From Clostridium sulfidigenes (GTDB lineage Bacteria > Bacillota > Clostridia > Clostridiales > Clostridiaceae): a stretch of DNA of 64,000 bases. The notes under the pieces are model-generated. The model did not search any database. It saw only the letters and a list, made by a program, of their open reading frames with translations, and was not told the DNA's origin. Numbering within the stretch: the stretch's first letter is position 1; the number at the start of each line of letters is the position of its first letter. The stretch is from the NCBI RefSeq assembly GCF_000732635.1, contig NZ_JPMD01000023.1, positions 39,640 through 103,639 on the forward strand, given 5' to 3'. The position numbers were made by a program, and so were the translations under genes. This document shows, piece after piece, positions 1-8,283 of this stretch.

Positions 1-383
1 ATAAGGCAGTGGAGTTAGGAGCTACAGAAATAATTTTTTTAGGATGTACGGGGAAGAGAATTGATCATTTCTATGCAAATTTATGTATTCTCAATAAAGG
101 TTTAAAAAAATCAATAGATTGTCGTATAATAGATGAGTATAATGAAATCTATCTTATAGATAAACCTACAAATATATTTGGGAAAAAAGGGGATATATTT
201 TCTCTATTTAGTTATTTAGAAGATACCCATGATTTAACTATAGAGGGAGTCAAATATAAATTAAAGAATTTTGAGCTAGCACAAGGAAACAATCTCACTG
301 TATCTAATGAGTTTGAGGAGGAAAAAGTTAGCATAACTTTTTCTAAAGGATGTCTTATAGTAGTGAGAATTCATAAAATATAA
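1..383 (+). CDS. thiN: Thiamine pyrophosphokinase, C-terminal part (5' end outside window)
   Basis: The frame is open from the left edge of the window (first whole codon at 3), so this is the last 126 residues of a protein normally about 210 long. Thiamine pyrophosphokinase transfers pyrophosphate from ATP to thiamine to make the cofactor thiamine diphosphate in the cytosol. The visible part has the family motif GCTGKRIDH (usual form G-x-T-G-x-R-x-DH) followed by the beta-rich C-terminal thiamine-binding domain. The position just before spoVM and rpmB matches thiN (yloS) of Bacillus subtilis. Part of the N-terminal nucleotide-binding domain cannot be seen. Confidence 0.88.
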   Translation, partial: KAVELGATEIIFLGCTGKRIDHFYANLCILNKGLKKSIDCRIIDEYNEIYLIDKPTNIFGKKGDIFSLFSYLEDTHDLTIEGVKYKLKNFELAQGNNLTVSNEFEEEKVSITFSKGCLIVVRIHKI

Positions 384-502
384 ATTTTAAATATAGGATT
401 ACAGTCATTATTACAATTGATGATTGTAATTTTTTTATTTATGTACCACTTTTTACGTCAATACATATAATGATACTAAAAAGGCTTATGGGGGAAGTAA
501 GT

Positions 503-658
503 ATGAGGAGTAGGACAACTAAAAGGTTGGGACTTATTGTTAGTTCTGTAGGAGCAGGGATAGTATTAGCTATGCTAATTCCATTTTGGGGGTGGATGGT
601 AGCCATAGGTTGTGCCATTATATGTGCTGGATGGTTTATAATGAATAAGTTTTGCTAA
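503..658 (+). CDS. Small membrane protein of unknown function (51 aa)
   Basis: A 51-residue protein starting MRSRTTKRLG, with a basic N-terminus and then an almost continuous hydrophobic stretch (about residues 10-48) long enough for one or two membrane passes. I chose the ATG at 503 because GGGGGAAG lies just upstream (490-497). An in-frame ATG at 470 has no ribosome binding site and would add 11 residues. It sits between thiN and spoVM, with the spoVM ribosome binding site right after its stop, so the two are probably co-transcribed. I recognise no family. Its position hints at a sporulation or envelope role, but that is inference only. Confidence 0.6.
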   Translation: MRSRTTKRLGLIVSSVGAGIVLAMLIPFWGWMVAIGCAIICAGWFIMNKFC

Positions 659-681
659 CAATTGGTTAAGGAGGTTAAAGG

Positions 682-762
682 GTGACTATAAGAGTAATTA
701 AACTACCTAAGTTTTTATCTAAAATAGTTAAAATTTTTGTAAGAAAAAAACATAGTTATTAA
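682..762 (+). CDS. spoVM: Stage V sporulation protein SpoVM (26 aa)
   Basis: A 26-codon gene with a GTG start preceded by AAGGAGG (668-674). The peptide begins (M)TIRVIKLPKFLSKIVK, matching the SpoVM pattern x5-IKLPKFLxxIV, and its length equals the 26 residues of the B. subtilis protein. Pro9, known to matter for curvature sensing in B. subtilis SpoVM, is present. SpoVM is an amphipathic helix that lies on the convex outer forespore membrane and anchors SpoIVA, the base of the spore coat. The gene lies between thiN and rpmB exactly as in B. subtilis, and a bidirectional hairpin terminator follows. Motif, length and context agree; homology was not searched. Confidence 0.85.
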   Translation: MTIRVIKLPKFLSKIVKIFVRKKHSY

Positions 763-778
763 TTTTGCACATAAAAAA

Positions 779-810
779 ATGCAACTATAAAGGTAGTTGC
801 ATTTTTTTTA
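779..810. terminator. Bidirectional terminator between spoVM and rpmB
   Basis: Perfect 9-bp stem ATGCAACTA/TAGTTGCAT (779-787, 794-802) with a 6-nt loop. There is a T-run on the + side and an A-run before it, so it can serve both the + strand thiN-spoVM unit and the minus-strand rpmB gene. Confidence 0.85.
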
Positions 811-814
811 CCAA

Positions 815-1006
815 TTAAACGGCACGTTGAACCTTACCAGAACGTAAGCATCTAGTACAAACGTGTACTGTCTTAGGTGAACCGTTAACTATAGCTTTAA
901 CTTTTTTTAAGTTTGGAGCCCATTTTCTTTTTGATTGACGGTGAGAGTGAGAGAATTGTACTCCTGAAACTACACCTTTATCGCATATTTCACATCTTCT
1001 TGACAT
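815..1006 (-). CDS. rpmB: 50S ribosomal protein L28 (bL28)
   Basis: A 63-residue basic protein, the usual length for Firmicute L28, a large-subunit protein near the E site. The N-terminus MSRRCEICDKGVVSG and the CTRCLRSGKV segment give two CxxC pairs (C6/C9 and C51/C54), so this is the zinc-binding form. The start has a strong AGGAGGTG site on the minus strand (1010-1019). It is the only gene on the minus strand in this part of the window and has its own promoter and terminator, as in B. subtilis, where rpmB also runs opposite to its neighbours. Confidence 0.96.
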   Translation of the reverse strand: MSRRCEICDKGVVSGVQFSHSHRQSKRKWAPNLKKVKAIVNGSPKTVHVCTRCLRSGKVQRAV

Positions 1007-1058
1007 ATATTACACCTCCTCAAAATTTCAACATACTGCTATAAATCAAACACAAGTT

Positions 1059-1088
1059 ATTTTAACATAATTACTATGATTGTTGCAA
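1059..1088 (-). promoter_or_regulatory. Predicted sigma-A promoter of rpmB
   Basis: Read on the minus strand: -35 TTGCAA (1083-1088), 18-bp spacer, -10 TAAAAT (1059-1064). It lies about 50 bp upstream of the rpmB start codon. Found by eye against the consensus. Confidence 0.5.
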
Positions 1089-1229
1089 GTATTAAGAAAA
1101 ATAAACACATACCATTATATTATACATATTGTTATAATAAAATTCAATGATATATATAATTATATTAGTTGAATTAAATCTTAAGTTAATATAAAATGTT
1201 TATAAGGTATAATTAAGGAGGAATTGATT

Positions 1230-1580
1230 ATGAAAGCTAATATAACAACTGAAATAGGAAATATATACTATTCTGAAGATGTAATAGCTAATATAGCAGG
1301 TGTATCAACCATGGAATGCTATGGAGTTGTTGGCATGGCTTTAAAGAATGCTAAGGATGGTTTATGGGAATTATTAAAAGCTGAAAACCTAGCAAAAGGA
1401 GTTAAAATAACTCAAAAAGAGAATGTTATAGCTATAGAACTATATATAATTGTTGAATATGGAACTAAAATTGCAGTAATCGCTAATAATATAATACAAA
1501 CAGTTAGATACAATTTAGAAAATCTTACAGGTGTTAAGGTTTCTCAAGTTACTGTTAATATTCAAGGCATTAGAGTTTAA
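1230..1580 (+). CDS. Asp23/Gls24 family envelope stress protein (YloU)
   Basis: A 116-residue Asp23/Gls24-family protein; the family includes YloU of B. subtilis and Asp23 of Staphylococcus, which assembles at the membrane. The family features are the opening ITTEIGNIYYSEDVIANIAG and the later VEYGTKIAVIANNIIQTVR segment. I placed the start at the ATG at 1230, 9 nt after AAGGAGG (1215-1221); the in-frame TTG at 1224 is too close to that site. The stop is 13 nt from the fakA start, so the two form an operon, the same pairing as yloU-yloV in B. subtilis. The exact function is unknown. Confidence 0.9.
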   Translation: MKANITTEIGNIYYSEDVIANIAGVSTMECYGVVGMALKNAKDGLWELLKAENLAKGVKITQKENVIAIELYIIVEYGTKIAVIANNIIQTVRYNLENLTGVKVSQVTVNIQGIRV

Positions 1581-1593
1581 GGGGGAACATAAA

Positions 1594-3240
1594 GTGGCAT
1601 ATACACAGATTAATGGACGTGATTTTTCAAATATGATAAAAAGTGCTTCAAATGCATTAGAGAAGCAGAAAGAATATGTAAACTCCTTGAATGTATTCCC
1701 AGTACCTGATGGAGATACAGGAACAAATATGTCTTTAACCTTTAAGGCTGCAGCTAGAGAAATAGAAGGTTTAGAGAATAAGGGTATAGGAGAAGTATCT
1801 AAGAGGTTAGCTAAGGGTGCTTTAATGGGAGCTAGAGGAAACTCTGGAGTTATTCTTTCTCAGATTTTAAGAGGTATGGCAAAGGGACTTGAAAATGCAG
1901 AGGAGGCAACTATAGAGGAAGTTAAGAATTCTTTTGTAGAAGGCTCAAATTTTGCTTATAAAGCAGTTATGAGACCAACAGAAGGAACGATTTTAACTAT
2001 AATTAGAGCGGCGGGAGAAGCTGCTATCTGCAGTGAAGCTGAAAATATAGTTGAATTATTTGAAGAAGTATGTGAAGAAAGTAAAAAGATGCTTGATAAG
2101 ACTCCAGAAATGTTACCACAGTTAAAACAAGCTAAGGTAGTAGATGCTGGTGGAATGGGATTATTAATAATATTAAGAGGTATGTTAGAAGTTCTAAAAA
2201 ATAAAAGTGAAGTTTCTTTAATTAATGATTTAGAAGGTGAGTCAGAAAATAATTATGATATTCCAGAGCTAAACATGGCTCCGGAAGATATTAAATTTGG
2301 ATACTGCACAGAGTTTATCATACTTAATGAAGTAAAAGATATACCAAAATTTAAAGATTTCCTTGAATCTCAAGGTGATTCATTAGTTCTTGTAGGATTA
2401 GAGGATATAACTAAGGTTCATGTTCATACTAATGATCCAGGAGCAGTTTTATCTAAAGCAGTAACCTTTGGAGATCTTTCAAAAATTAAAATTGAAAATA
2501 TGAGAGAACAACACAGATCTTTATTAGGAATAGATGAAAGTAGCAATGATGCAGTAGTGGAAGAAATAAAAGAAGATCCTAAAGCTTATGGATTTGTAAC
2601 TGTAGCTAGAGGTAACGGGATTTCTTCAATATTTAAAGATCTTGGCGTAGATCAGGTTATTGAAGGTGGTCAGACTATGAATCCTAGTACAGAGGATATA
2701 GTTAATAGTATCAATAAAATTAATGCTGAGGTAGTATTTGTTCTTCCAAATAATAAAAATATAATAATGGCAGCTACACAAGCTGTAGATTTAATAGAAG
2801 ATAAAAAGGTTATAGTAATTCCTACAAAAACTATCCCTCAAGGAATTACAGCTATAACTATGTTTAATCCAGATGGCTCTTCAGAAGAAAATGAAGCAGC
2901 TATGAATGAAACTATAGAAACTGTTACTTCTGGTTCTGTAACCTATGCGGTTAAGGATACCGAAGACAATGGTAGACATATTAAAGAGGGAGATATTCTA
3001 GGATTATTAGAAGGAAAAATAAATGAAATAGGTCAGGATGTATATGCTGTATGTAAAAAGCTTATAGAAAACATGGTAAATGAAGATAGCGAGCTTATTA
3101 CTATATTCTATGGTGAAGACTGTGAAGAGAATAAGGTTAACCAGTTAATATCAGAATTAGAAGAAGCATATCCAGAGATGGATGTTCAATGTTTTAATGG
3201 TGAGCAACCATTATACTATTTTATTACATCAGTAGAATAA
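1594..3240 (+). CDS. fakA: Fatty acid kinase catalytic subunit FakA (YloV/DhaL-like)
   Basis: A 548-residue protein, close to the usual 550. FakA phosphorylates fatty acids held by a FakB (DegV-type) protein, feeding exogenous fatty acids into PlsX/PlsY phospholipid synthesis. The N-terminal DhaL-type kinase domain (about 1-200) has the metal-ATP motif PDGDTGTN (38-45) and GARGNSGVILSQI; a middle domain and a C-terminal DegV-like region follow. I chose the GTG at 1594, after GGGGGAA (1581-1587). An upstream TTG in the same frame (1531) would overlap the Asp23 gene. No fakB is visible in the window. Confidence 0.93.
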   Translation: MAYTQINGRDFSNMIKSASNALEKQKEYVNSLNVFPVPDGDTGTNMSLTFKAAAREIEGLENKGIGEVSKRLAKGALMGARGNSGVILSQILRGMAKGLENAEEATIEEVKNSFVEGSNFAYKAVMRPTEGTILTIIRAAGEAAICSEAENIVELFEEVCEESKKMLDKTPEMLPQLKQAKVVDAGGMGLLIILRGMLEVLKNKSEVSLINDLEGESENNYDIPELNMAPEDIKFGYCTEFIILNEVKDIPKFKDFLESQGDSLVLVGLEDITKVHVHTNDPGAVLSKAVTFGDLSKIKIENMREQHRSLLGIDESSNDAVVEEIKEDPKAYGFVTVARGNGISSIFKDLGVDQVIEGGQTMNPSTEDIVNSINKINAEVVFVLPNNKNIIMAATQAVDLIEDKKVIVIPTKTIPQGITAITMFNPDGSSEENEAAMNETIETVTSGSVTYAVKDTEDNGRHIKEGDILGLLEGKINEIGQDVYAVCKKLIENMVNEDSELITIFYGEDCEENKVNQLISELEEAYPEMDVQCFNGEQPLYYFITSVE

Positions 3241-3259
3241 AAGCCTTAGGGCTTTTTTT
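3239..3259 (+). terminator. Terminator after fakA
   Basis: Stem AAAAGCC/GGCTTTT with a 4-nt loop that runs into a T-tract, directly after the fakA stop. recG starts 30 nt later and may be partly fed by read-through. Confidence 0.7.
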
Positions 3260-3286
3260 CTATGTTAGCCATATGGAGTTGATAAG

Positions 3287-5320
3287 GTGAATATTTATAG
3301 TAGTGTTACAGCCATTAAAGGTGTAGGGCCTAAAATGGCTGAGAAATTGAGTAAATGTGGAATATATAGTATTTTAGATTTATTGTTATACTTTCCAAGG
3401 GATTATGAGAGTATCTTTATTGTTGAAGATTTAGATGAAGTGGATTCTAAGGGAAAGATAATATTGGAAGTTGGAGTGGAGAGAATTTTACCTGACATAA
3501 GGACAAAAACAGGCAAAATACTTACAACCATTAGATTTATTCATAAAGGCAGATTAGTTAAGGGAATATGGTTTAATCAGCCTATGTGAAAAGTAGTTTT
3601 AGAATTGGCAGTAGATATGTTATAAGTGGCATTATAGAGAAACAAGGTAGAGATTTTATAATTAAAAATGGAACCATAATGAGGAATACTACTACAGAGA
3701 GTACAGATATTATGGCAAGATATCCCTTAAGAGATGATATTTCTAATACTTTTATAAACAAAATAGTTACAGAAACTTTAAACACAGTAAAAATACAAGA
3801 AAATTTACCAAAGTCAATTTTGGATGAACATGATTTTATGTCTTTGGATAGTGCTATAAGAAATATACATAATCCTAAAAGTTTAAAGTTATTAGAAGAG
3901 GCAAGAAAAAGATTAAAGTTTCAAGAGTTATTTACATACTCTTTAAAGCTTATGGCCTTAAAAAATAGAAGTATTAATTCTAAGGGAATCTCCTTTTCCA
4001 TATCAAAGGATCTGAAAGCTTTAAAGGATAAGTTGCCTTTTCAGTTAACAGATGCACAAACTAGAACTGTTAGAGAAATATTAAGAGATCAAAAGAAACC
4101 TAGTCCTATGAATAGATTAGTTCAAGGAGATGTAGGTAGTGGTAAGACTATAGTTGCTTTTATTGCCCTTTTTAATGTTATTATGAATGGGTATCAAGGT
4201 GCCATGATGGCGCCTACAGAAATATTGGCAAAACAGCATTACTACGAGGCAGAAAAAGTTTTTAAGGATTTTAATATTACCATAGAGTTACTAACAGGTA
4301 GTACCACAGAAAAAAATAAAAACCTTATAAAAGAAAAGTTATTGAAAGGTGAAATAGACTTAATAATAGGTACTCATGCTTTGATAGAAGATAATGTCCA
4401 GTTTAAAAACTTAGGACTTATAATAACTGATGAACAGCATAGATTTGGTGTTGGTCAAAGAACTAGATTTGGAAATAAGCGTGAAGATATTGATGTACTT
4501 GTAATGAGTGCTACACCTATTCCAAGGACCTTATGTTTATATCTTTATGGAGATTTAGAAGTATCGATAATAGATACTTTACCACCAGGGCGAAAACCCA
4601 TTGATACCTATTATTTATCTACTCAGGAAAAGGGGAGAATATATAACTTTGCTTTAGAGGAGATAAAAAAAGGAAGACAGATTTATGTAGTTTGTCCACT
4701 GGTTGAAGAAAATGAAGATATGAAATTAAGTTCTGTAACAGCATTATATGAAGAACTAAAAAAAAACTTACTTTAAAAGTATGGAAATCGCCATTCTTCA
4801 TGGTAAAATGAGTAATAAAGACAAAAATTTAATTATGAGTGAATTTAAAGAAGGAAACATTAAGGTGTTAATATCCACTACGGTTATTGAAGTAGGTGTA
4901 AATGTACCTAATGCAACGGTTATGATTATAGAAAATGCAGAGCGGTTTGGATTATCTCAATTGCATCAGTTAAGAGGAAGAGTTGGAAGAGGGTCTCATA
5001 AATCTTATTGTGTTCTTGTAGCTAATATAAAAAGTGAAACAACTAAAAAGAGAATGGACATAATGAAAAATAGCAATGATGGTTTTTATATAGCGGAACA
5101 AGATTTAAAATTAAGAGGAAGTGGAGAAATGTTTGGACTTAGACAATCTGGTGAAAATGGATTAATTCTTAGTGATTTATCAGAGGATTTTCAACTATTT
5201 AAAATAGCAAATCAGGAAGCTAAGAAATTTATTAATAACAAGGATGAAGAAAACAAAAGAATACTTAAAGAAATAATGATTAACTTAGAGAAAAGCACTA
5301 GTTATATTTGCTTTAACTAA
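3287..5320 (+). pseudogene. recG: ATP-dependent DNA helicase RecG, interrupted by two single-base frameshifts
   Basis: Three successive reading frames (3287-3589, 3586-4776, 4781-5320) together spell one RecG, the branch-migrating helicase for stalled forks and Holliday junctions. In order: wedge domain (from 3287), Walker A GDVGSGKT, DEQHRFGVGQR (the RecG form of a DEAD box), SATPIPRT, and the C-terminal helicase lobe with QLRGRVGRG. Corrected length is about 677 aa, near the normal 680. The first break (near 3582-3584) is a missing T: CCTATG where CCTTATG restores NQPYVKSSF. The second is an extra A in a 9-A run (4758-4766): eight As restore KKTYFKSMEIAILHGK. The start is GTG at 3287. Every domain is otherwise intact, so this is a very recent mutation or a sequence error. 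Confidence 0.88.
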
Positions 5321-5337
5321 GGTCAAAGGAGATAAAA

Positions 5338-5892
5338 ATGAGAGTAATTGCAGGAAAAGCTAAAGGAAGAAAGTTACTATCACCAGAGGGGATGGGCACT
5401 AGACCTACTCTAGATAGAGTTAAAGAATCAATTTTCAGCATAATACAAAATAAAGTAAGAGGCAGTATAGTTTTAGATCAGTTTTCTGGTACAGGAAGCC
5501 TAGGTCTAGAGGCTGCAAGTAGAGGAGCTAAAGAGTGTCATTTAATAGACATGGGAGATGTAACTTATAAATATTTAAAAGAAAATATTAAAAATTTAAA
5601 GTTTGAAGATTTCTGTACATCTTATAAGGGTGATTCATACAAATACTTAGAGGAGTTTGGGAGAATAGGCAAGGTATTTGATTTAATATTTATAGATCCA
5701 CCTTATGCAAAAGATATGATTCCACCAGCTCTAGAACTTATAAAAAAACATAATTTACTACAAAGAGATGGCTTAATTGTAACGAAAATAGATTCAGGTG
5801 AAGAAATTTGTGAAGGTTATGAAGACATCGTTTTAATAGACCAAAGAAAATACGGAAACACCACTGTATGTTTCTATGAATTTAAGGAGTAA
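5338..5892 (+). CDS. rsmD: 16S rRNA (guanine(966)-N2)-methyltransferase RsmD
   Basis: A 184-residue SAM-dependent methyltransferase that modifies G966 (E. coli numbering) of 16S rRNA in the small subunit. The SAM-binding motif I is DQFSGTGSLGLEA (47-59), and the N2-guanine catalytic motif DPPY is at 120-123. The N-terminal MRVIAGKAKGRKL and the TRPTLDRVKESIF segment are typical of the family. The start at 5338 follows CAAAGGAG (5324-5331). It is three bases from coaD, the widely conserved rsmD-coaD pair (ylbH-ylbI in B. subtilis). Confidence 0.95.
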   Translation: MRVIAGKAKGRKLLSPEGMGTRPTLDRVKESIFSIIQNKVRGSIVLDQFSGTGSLGLEAASRGAKECHLIDMGDVTYKYLKENIKNLKFEDFCTSYKGDSYKYLEEFGRIGKVFDLIFIDPPYAKDMIPPALELIKKHNLLQRDGLIVTKIDSGEEICEGYEDIVLIDQRKYGNTTVCFYEFKE

Positions 5893-5895
5893 AAA

Positions 5896-6390
5896 ATGAT
5901 TAAAGCAGTTTATCCGGGCAGTTTTGACCCAATAACAAATGGTCACTTAGATATTATAAAAAGATGTTCATACGTATTTGATCAGGTTACAGTAGCTGTA
6001 TTACTAAATCCTAACAAAAGTGGCTGGTTTAGCATTGAAGAAAGAATTGATCAAATTGAGAGAGTGGTTAAAGCTTTACCAAATGTAAAAGTAAAAAGTT
6101 TTACAGGTCTTTTAGTGGATTTTATGGAAGCAGAAGACAGTGATGTAATGGTTAAGGGACTTAGATCTATGTCAGATTTTGATTATGAGTTTCAAATGGC
6201 ACTAATGAATAAAAAGCTTGATAAAACAAAAGAAACTATGTTTATGATGACCAACTCTAAGTACTCTTATCTTAGCTCATCAGCTATAAAGCAAGTGGCT
6301 TTGTTTAAGGGACACTTGGATGGATTAATTCCAAAAGAGTTAGAAAATGAAATTAGAGAGAGAGCTAAAAGTTTTGAGGGGGAATTATAG
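5896..6390 (+). CDS. coaD: Phosphopantetheine adenylyltransferase
   Basis: A 164-residue nucleotidyltransferase for the fourth step of coenzyme A synthesis: 4'-phosphopantetheine plus ATP gives dephospho-CoA. The N-terminal [16 protein letters not shown] holds the catalytic TxGH motif (T14-N-G-H17), and the second nucleotide-binding motif is YLSSSAIKQ, here with SSSAI in place of the commoner ISSTxV form. Length matches the bacterial CoaD family. The ribosome binding site AAGGAG lies at the end of rsmD, so translation is probably coupled. The TAG stop overlaps the GTG start of the next gene by one base. Confidence 0.96.
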   Translation: MIKAVYPGSFDPITNGHLDIIKRCSYVFDQVTVAVLLNPNKSGWFSIEERIDQIERVVKALPNVKVKSFTGLLVDFMEAEDSDVMVKGLRSMSDFDYEFQMALMNKKLDKTKETMFMMTNSKYSYLSSSAIKQVALFKGHLDGLIPKELENEIRERAKSFEGEL

Positions 6391-6941
6391 TGAAGGTATT
6401 AGAACTATTAGATTATCTACAACAAACTATTGACATGTCACCAAAGAATTTAGTAGGTAAAGTATCTATTAATAAAAAAGAAGTCTTAAGAACTCTTAAC
6501 GAAATGAGAAAATTGCTACCAGATGAATTTGAAGAAGCTAAAAATTTAATGAATCGTAAAGAAATAATTTTAGACGAAGCAAGAAGTGAAGCAGAACGTA
6601 TTATTCAGGATAGTAGAAAAAGAGCACAACAAGAATATGAAAACTGTGATGTGTTAGTAGCTGCTAAAAAAGAAGCAGAAGAAATATTAGAAAGTGCTAA
6701 TGAGGAAGCTAAAAAAATTAAAGGTGAAGCTAATAAGCAAGCTAAGGATTTAAAATTTGGAGTTATGAATTATGCAGACAGCACTTTAAGCAATTTACAA
6801 AAGGATATAGACATTATAGGAGAAGAGTCTTTAAAAGTTATACAAAATGAAATGGAAGAAATGCTTGTAAAATTATATAAAGAAATTTCTTCCACTACAT
6901 CTAAGGTAAGAGAAAATATTAAAGAATTAGGAAATGACTAA
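6390..6941 (+). CDS. Coiled-coil protein of unknown function (clostridial 'ATPase' family)
   Basis: A 183-residue protein with a GTG start that overlaps the coaD stop, after GAGGGGGA (6376-6383). It is nearly all charged helix. Residues about 45-120 have repeats rich in Ala, Glu, Lys and Arg (EAERIIQDSRKRAQQEY, EEILESANEEAKKIKGEA), typical of a long coiled coil like those in stator or DivIVA-like proteins. Relatives are often labelled ATPase in clostridial genomes, but I see no Walker A or other nucleotide motif. It follows rsmD-coaD in the same transcript. Its stop overlaps that of the convergent ylbJ gene. Confidence 0.75.
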   Translation: MKVLELLDYLQQTIDMSPKNLVGKVSINKKEVLRTLNEMRKLLPDEFEEAKNLMNRKEIILDEARSEAERIIQDSRKRAQQEYENCDVLVAAKKEAEEILESANEEAKKIKGEANKQAKDLKFGVMNYADSTLSNLQKDIDIIGEESLKVIQNEMEEMLVKLYKEISSTTSKVRENIKELGND

Positions 6942-8116
6942 AAACAATCTCGTAACTTTTTAAATATTACAGGAATAGAAAATATAAATATTAGTAGGAC
7001 CAAAAACCCTGGTTTAGATGATAGCATAGTATTGTTTATGAAAAAAGTTTCCTGATTAACTAGAGAAAATGGTAGCTTTAAAAATAACAATGTTATCAAG
7101 GTGCATATTATTCCCTGAACAACTTTTAGAAGTATATATTTTTTCATTGATACCTTATATTTGTAAACAAAGGAGTATACTTGGAAGGTTATAGATAACC
7201 CACTAAAACCTATTAAAAAGCTGCATATAAGAATTTTAATATTTAGGGTTAAGGGGCTTGTAGCTACAATGTTACATCCATTTGTAATTTCTATAAATCC
7301 AAGGAAGATTCCATCAAGTAGATTGTAATTAATAATACCGGAACTACATAAAGAAATAAGGGCAGTGTGATATATTCCACTGCTTTTTATTATGTTTATA
7401 ATTACAGAGAAAATAACTACAAAGCTACCTATTGATAAGCAGGTTTTGGTAGCATCTTCAAGGGCATTTTTCATGGCTACCCCGAAGTTAAGGCTTTCTT
7501 TTATCTGTGTGGCAGCAACAGAAGAATTGCTATATATAGTATATTTATTAGTCTTTTTAGTAGGTAATATTAACCCCATAACAATACAAGATAAAGCATT
7601 AGAAATAAGAAGGATATAACCTAAAAATGCACTATGGAGCATTGCAGTACCAACAGTACCTATAATAAACAGAGGGCTTCCATTGGTGGCTATATTTAAA
7701 AGTCTTTCAAAAGTTGGTTTATCAATAACCTTCCTTTCATAGAGTTCACAAGCATATCTGGACCCAAGAGGATATCCACAAAACAAACTGGCTAAAATAA
7801 CTACACTACACTCCTTTGGTAGTCTTAAAGGGGTACATAGTATCTTACCTAAAAATTTTGAATAAATTTCTATACCCCCAAAAGAAAAAATTAAGTTAAC
7901 TATGACCAAGAAGGGGAATAGTGATGGAAATACCGAGTAAAAAAACAGTTTAGCTCCATTTATAGTAAAGGCTATGCAATCTTTAGGATTTAGTATGATG
8001 TAAATAATTAAGAGAGAAAATATTGTTGTAAGCAGAAGGTTTTTTGATGATTTTCTAAATAATAAATATATTAAAAATATAATAAGCGCAATTACAATAA
8101 AAAATAATGCCTTCAT
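6938..8116 (-). CDS. ylbJ: Sporulation integral membrane protein YlbJ (SpoVV)
   Basis: A 392-residue, very hydrophobic protein with about 8-10 predicted membrane segments. Family features include FPFLVIVNLIFSFGG, the FCGYPLGSRYACELYE segment (nucleoside-transporter Gate-like fold) and ATNGSPLFIIGTVG. In B. subtilis YlbJ (renamed SpoVV) is made in the mother cell under sigma-E and is needed to move dipicolinic acid into the forespore. It lies next to coaD, as in B. subtilis, but here on the opposite strand together with tmcAL. The start ATG is at 8114-8116; I could not find a convincing sigma-E promoter upstream. The stop codon overlaps that of the convergent gene. Confidence 0.9.
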   Translation of the reverse strand: MKALFFIVIALIIFLIYLLFRKSSKNLLLTTIFSLLIIYIILNPKDCIAFTINGAKLFFYSVFPSLFPFLVIVNLIFSFGGIEIYSKFLGKILCTPLRLPKECSVVILASLFCGYPLGSRYACELYERKVIDKPTFERLLNIATNGSPLFIIGTVGTAMLHSAFLGYILLISNALSCIVMGLILPTKKTNKYTIYSNSSVAATQIKESLNFGVAMKNALEDATKTCLSIGSFVVIFSVIINIIKSSGIYHTALISLCSSGIINYNLLDGIFLGFIEITNGCNIVATSPLTLNIKILICSFLIGFSGLSITFQVYSFVYKYKVSMKKYILLKVVQGIICTLITLLFLKLPFSLVNQETFFINNTMLSSKPGFLVLLIFIFSIPVIFKKLRDCF

Positions 8117-8283
8117 TTAAATAATCCTTTTAAATTGATATACTTAAATATATTTTTTATCTTGGGAATATATGATAACAAAATATAGGTAAAATAAAAT
8201 CTTCAAGGTACTTTCAAAACAATTCACTAAAAATTAATCTAATGATTTAGGTTATTTTGGTATGGTTCCTTGAAGAATTATGT

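Noticed and set aside
3560..3600. Programmed ribosomal frameshift in recG
   Set aside because: The first break has no slippery heptamer or downstream structure, and RecG is not known to use frameshifting. A base missing from the sequence or gene is simpler.
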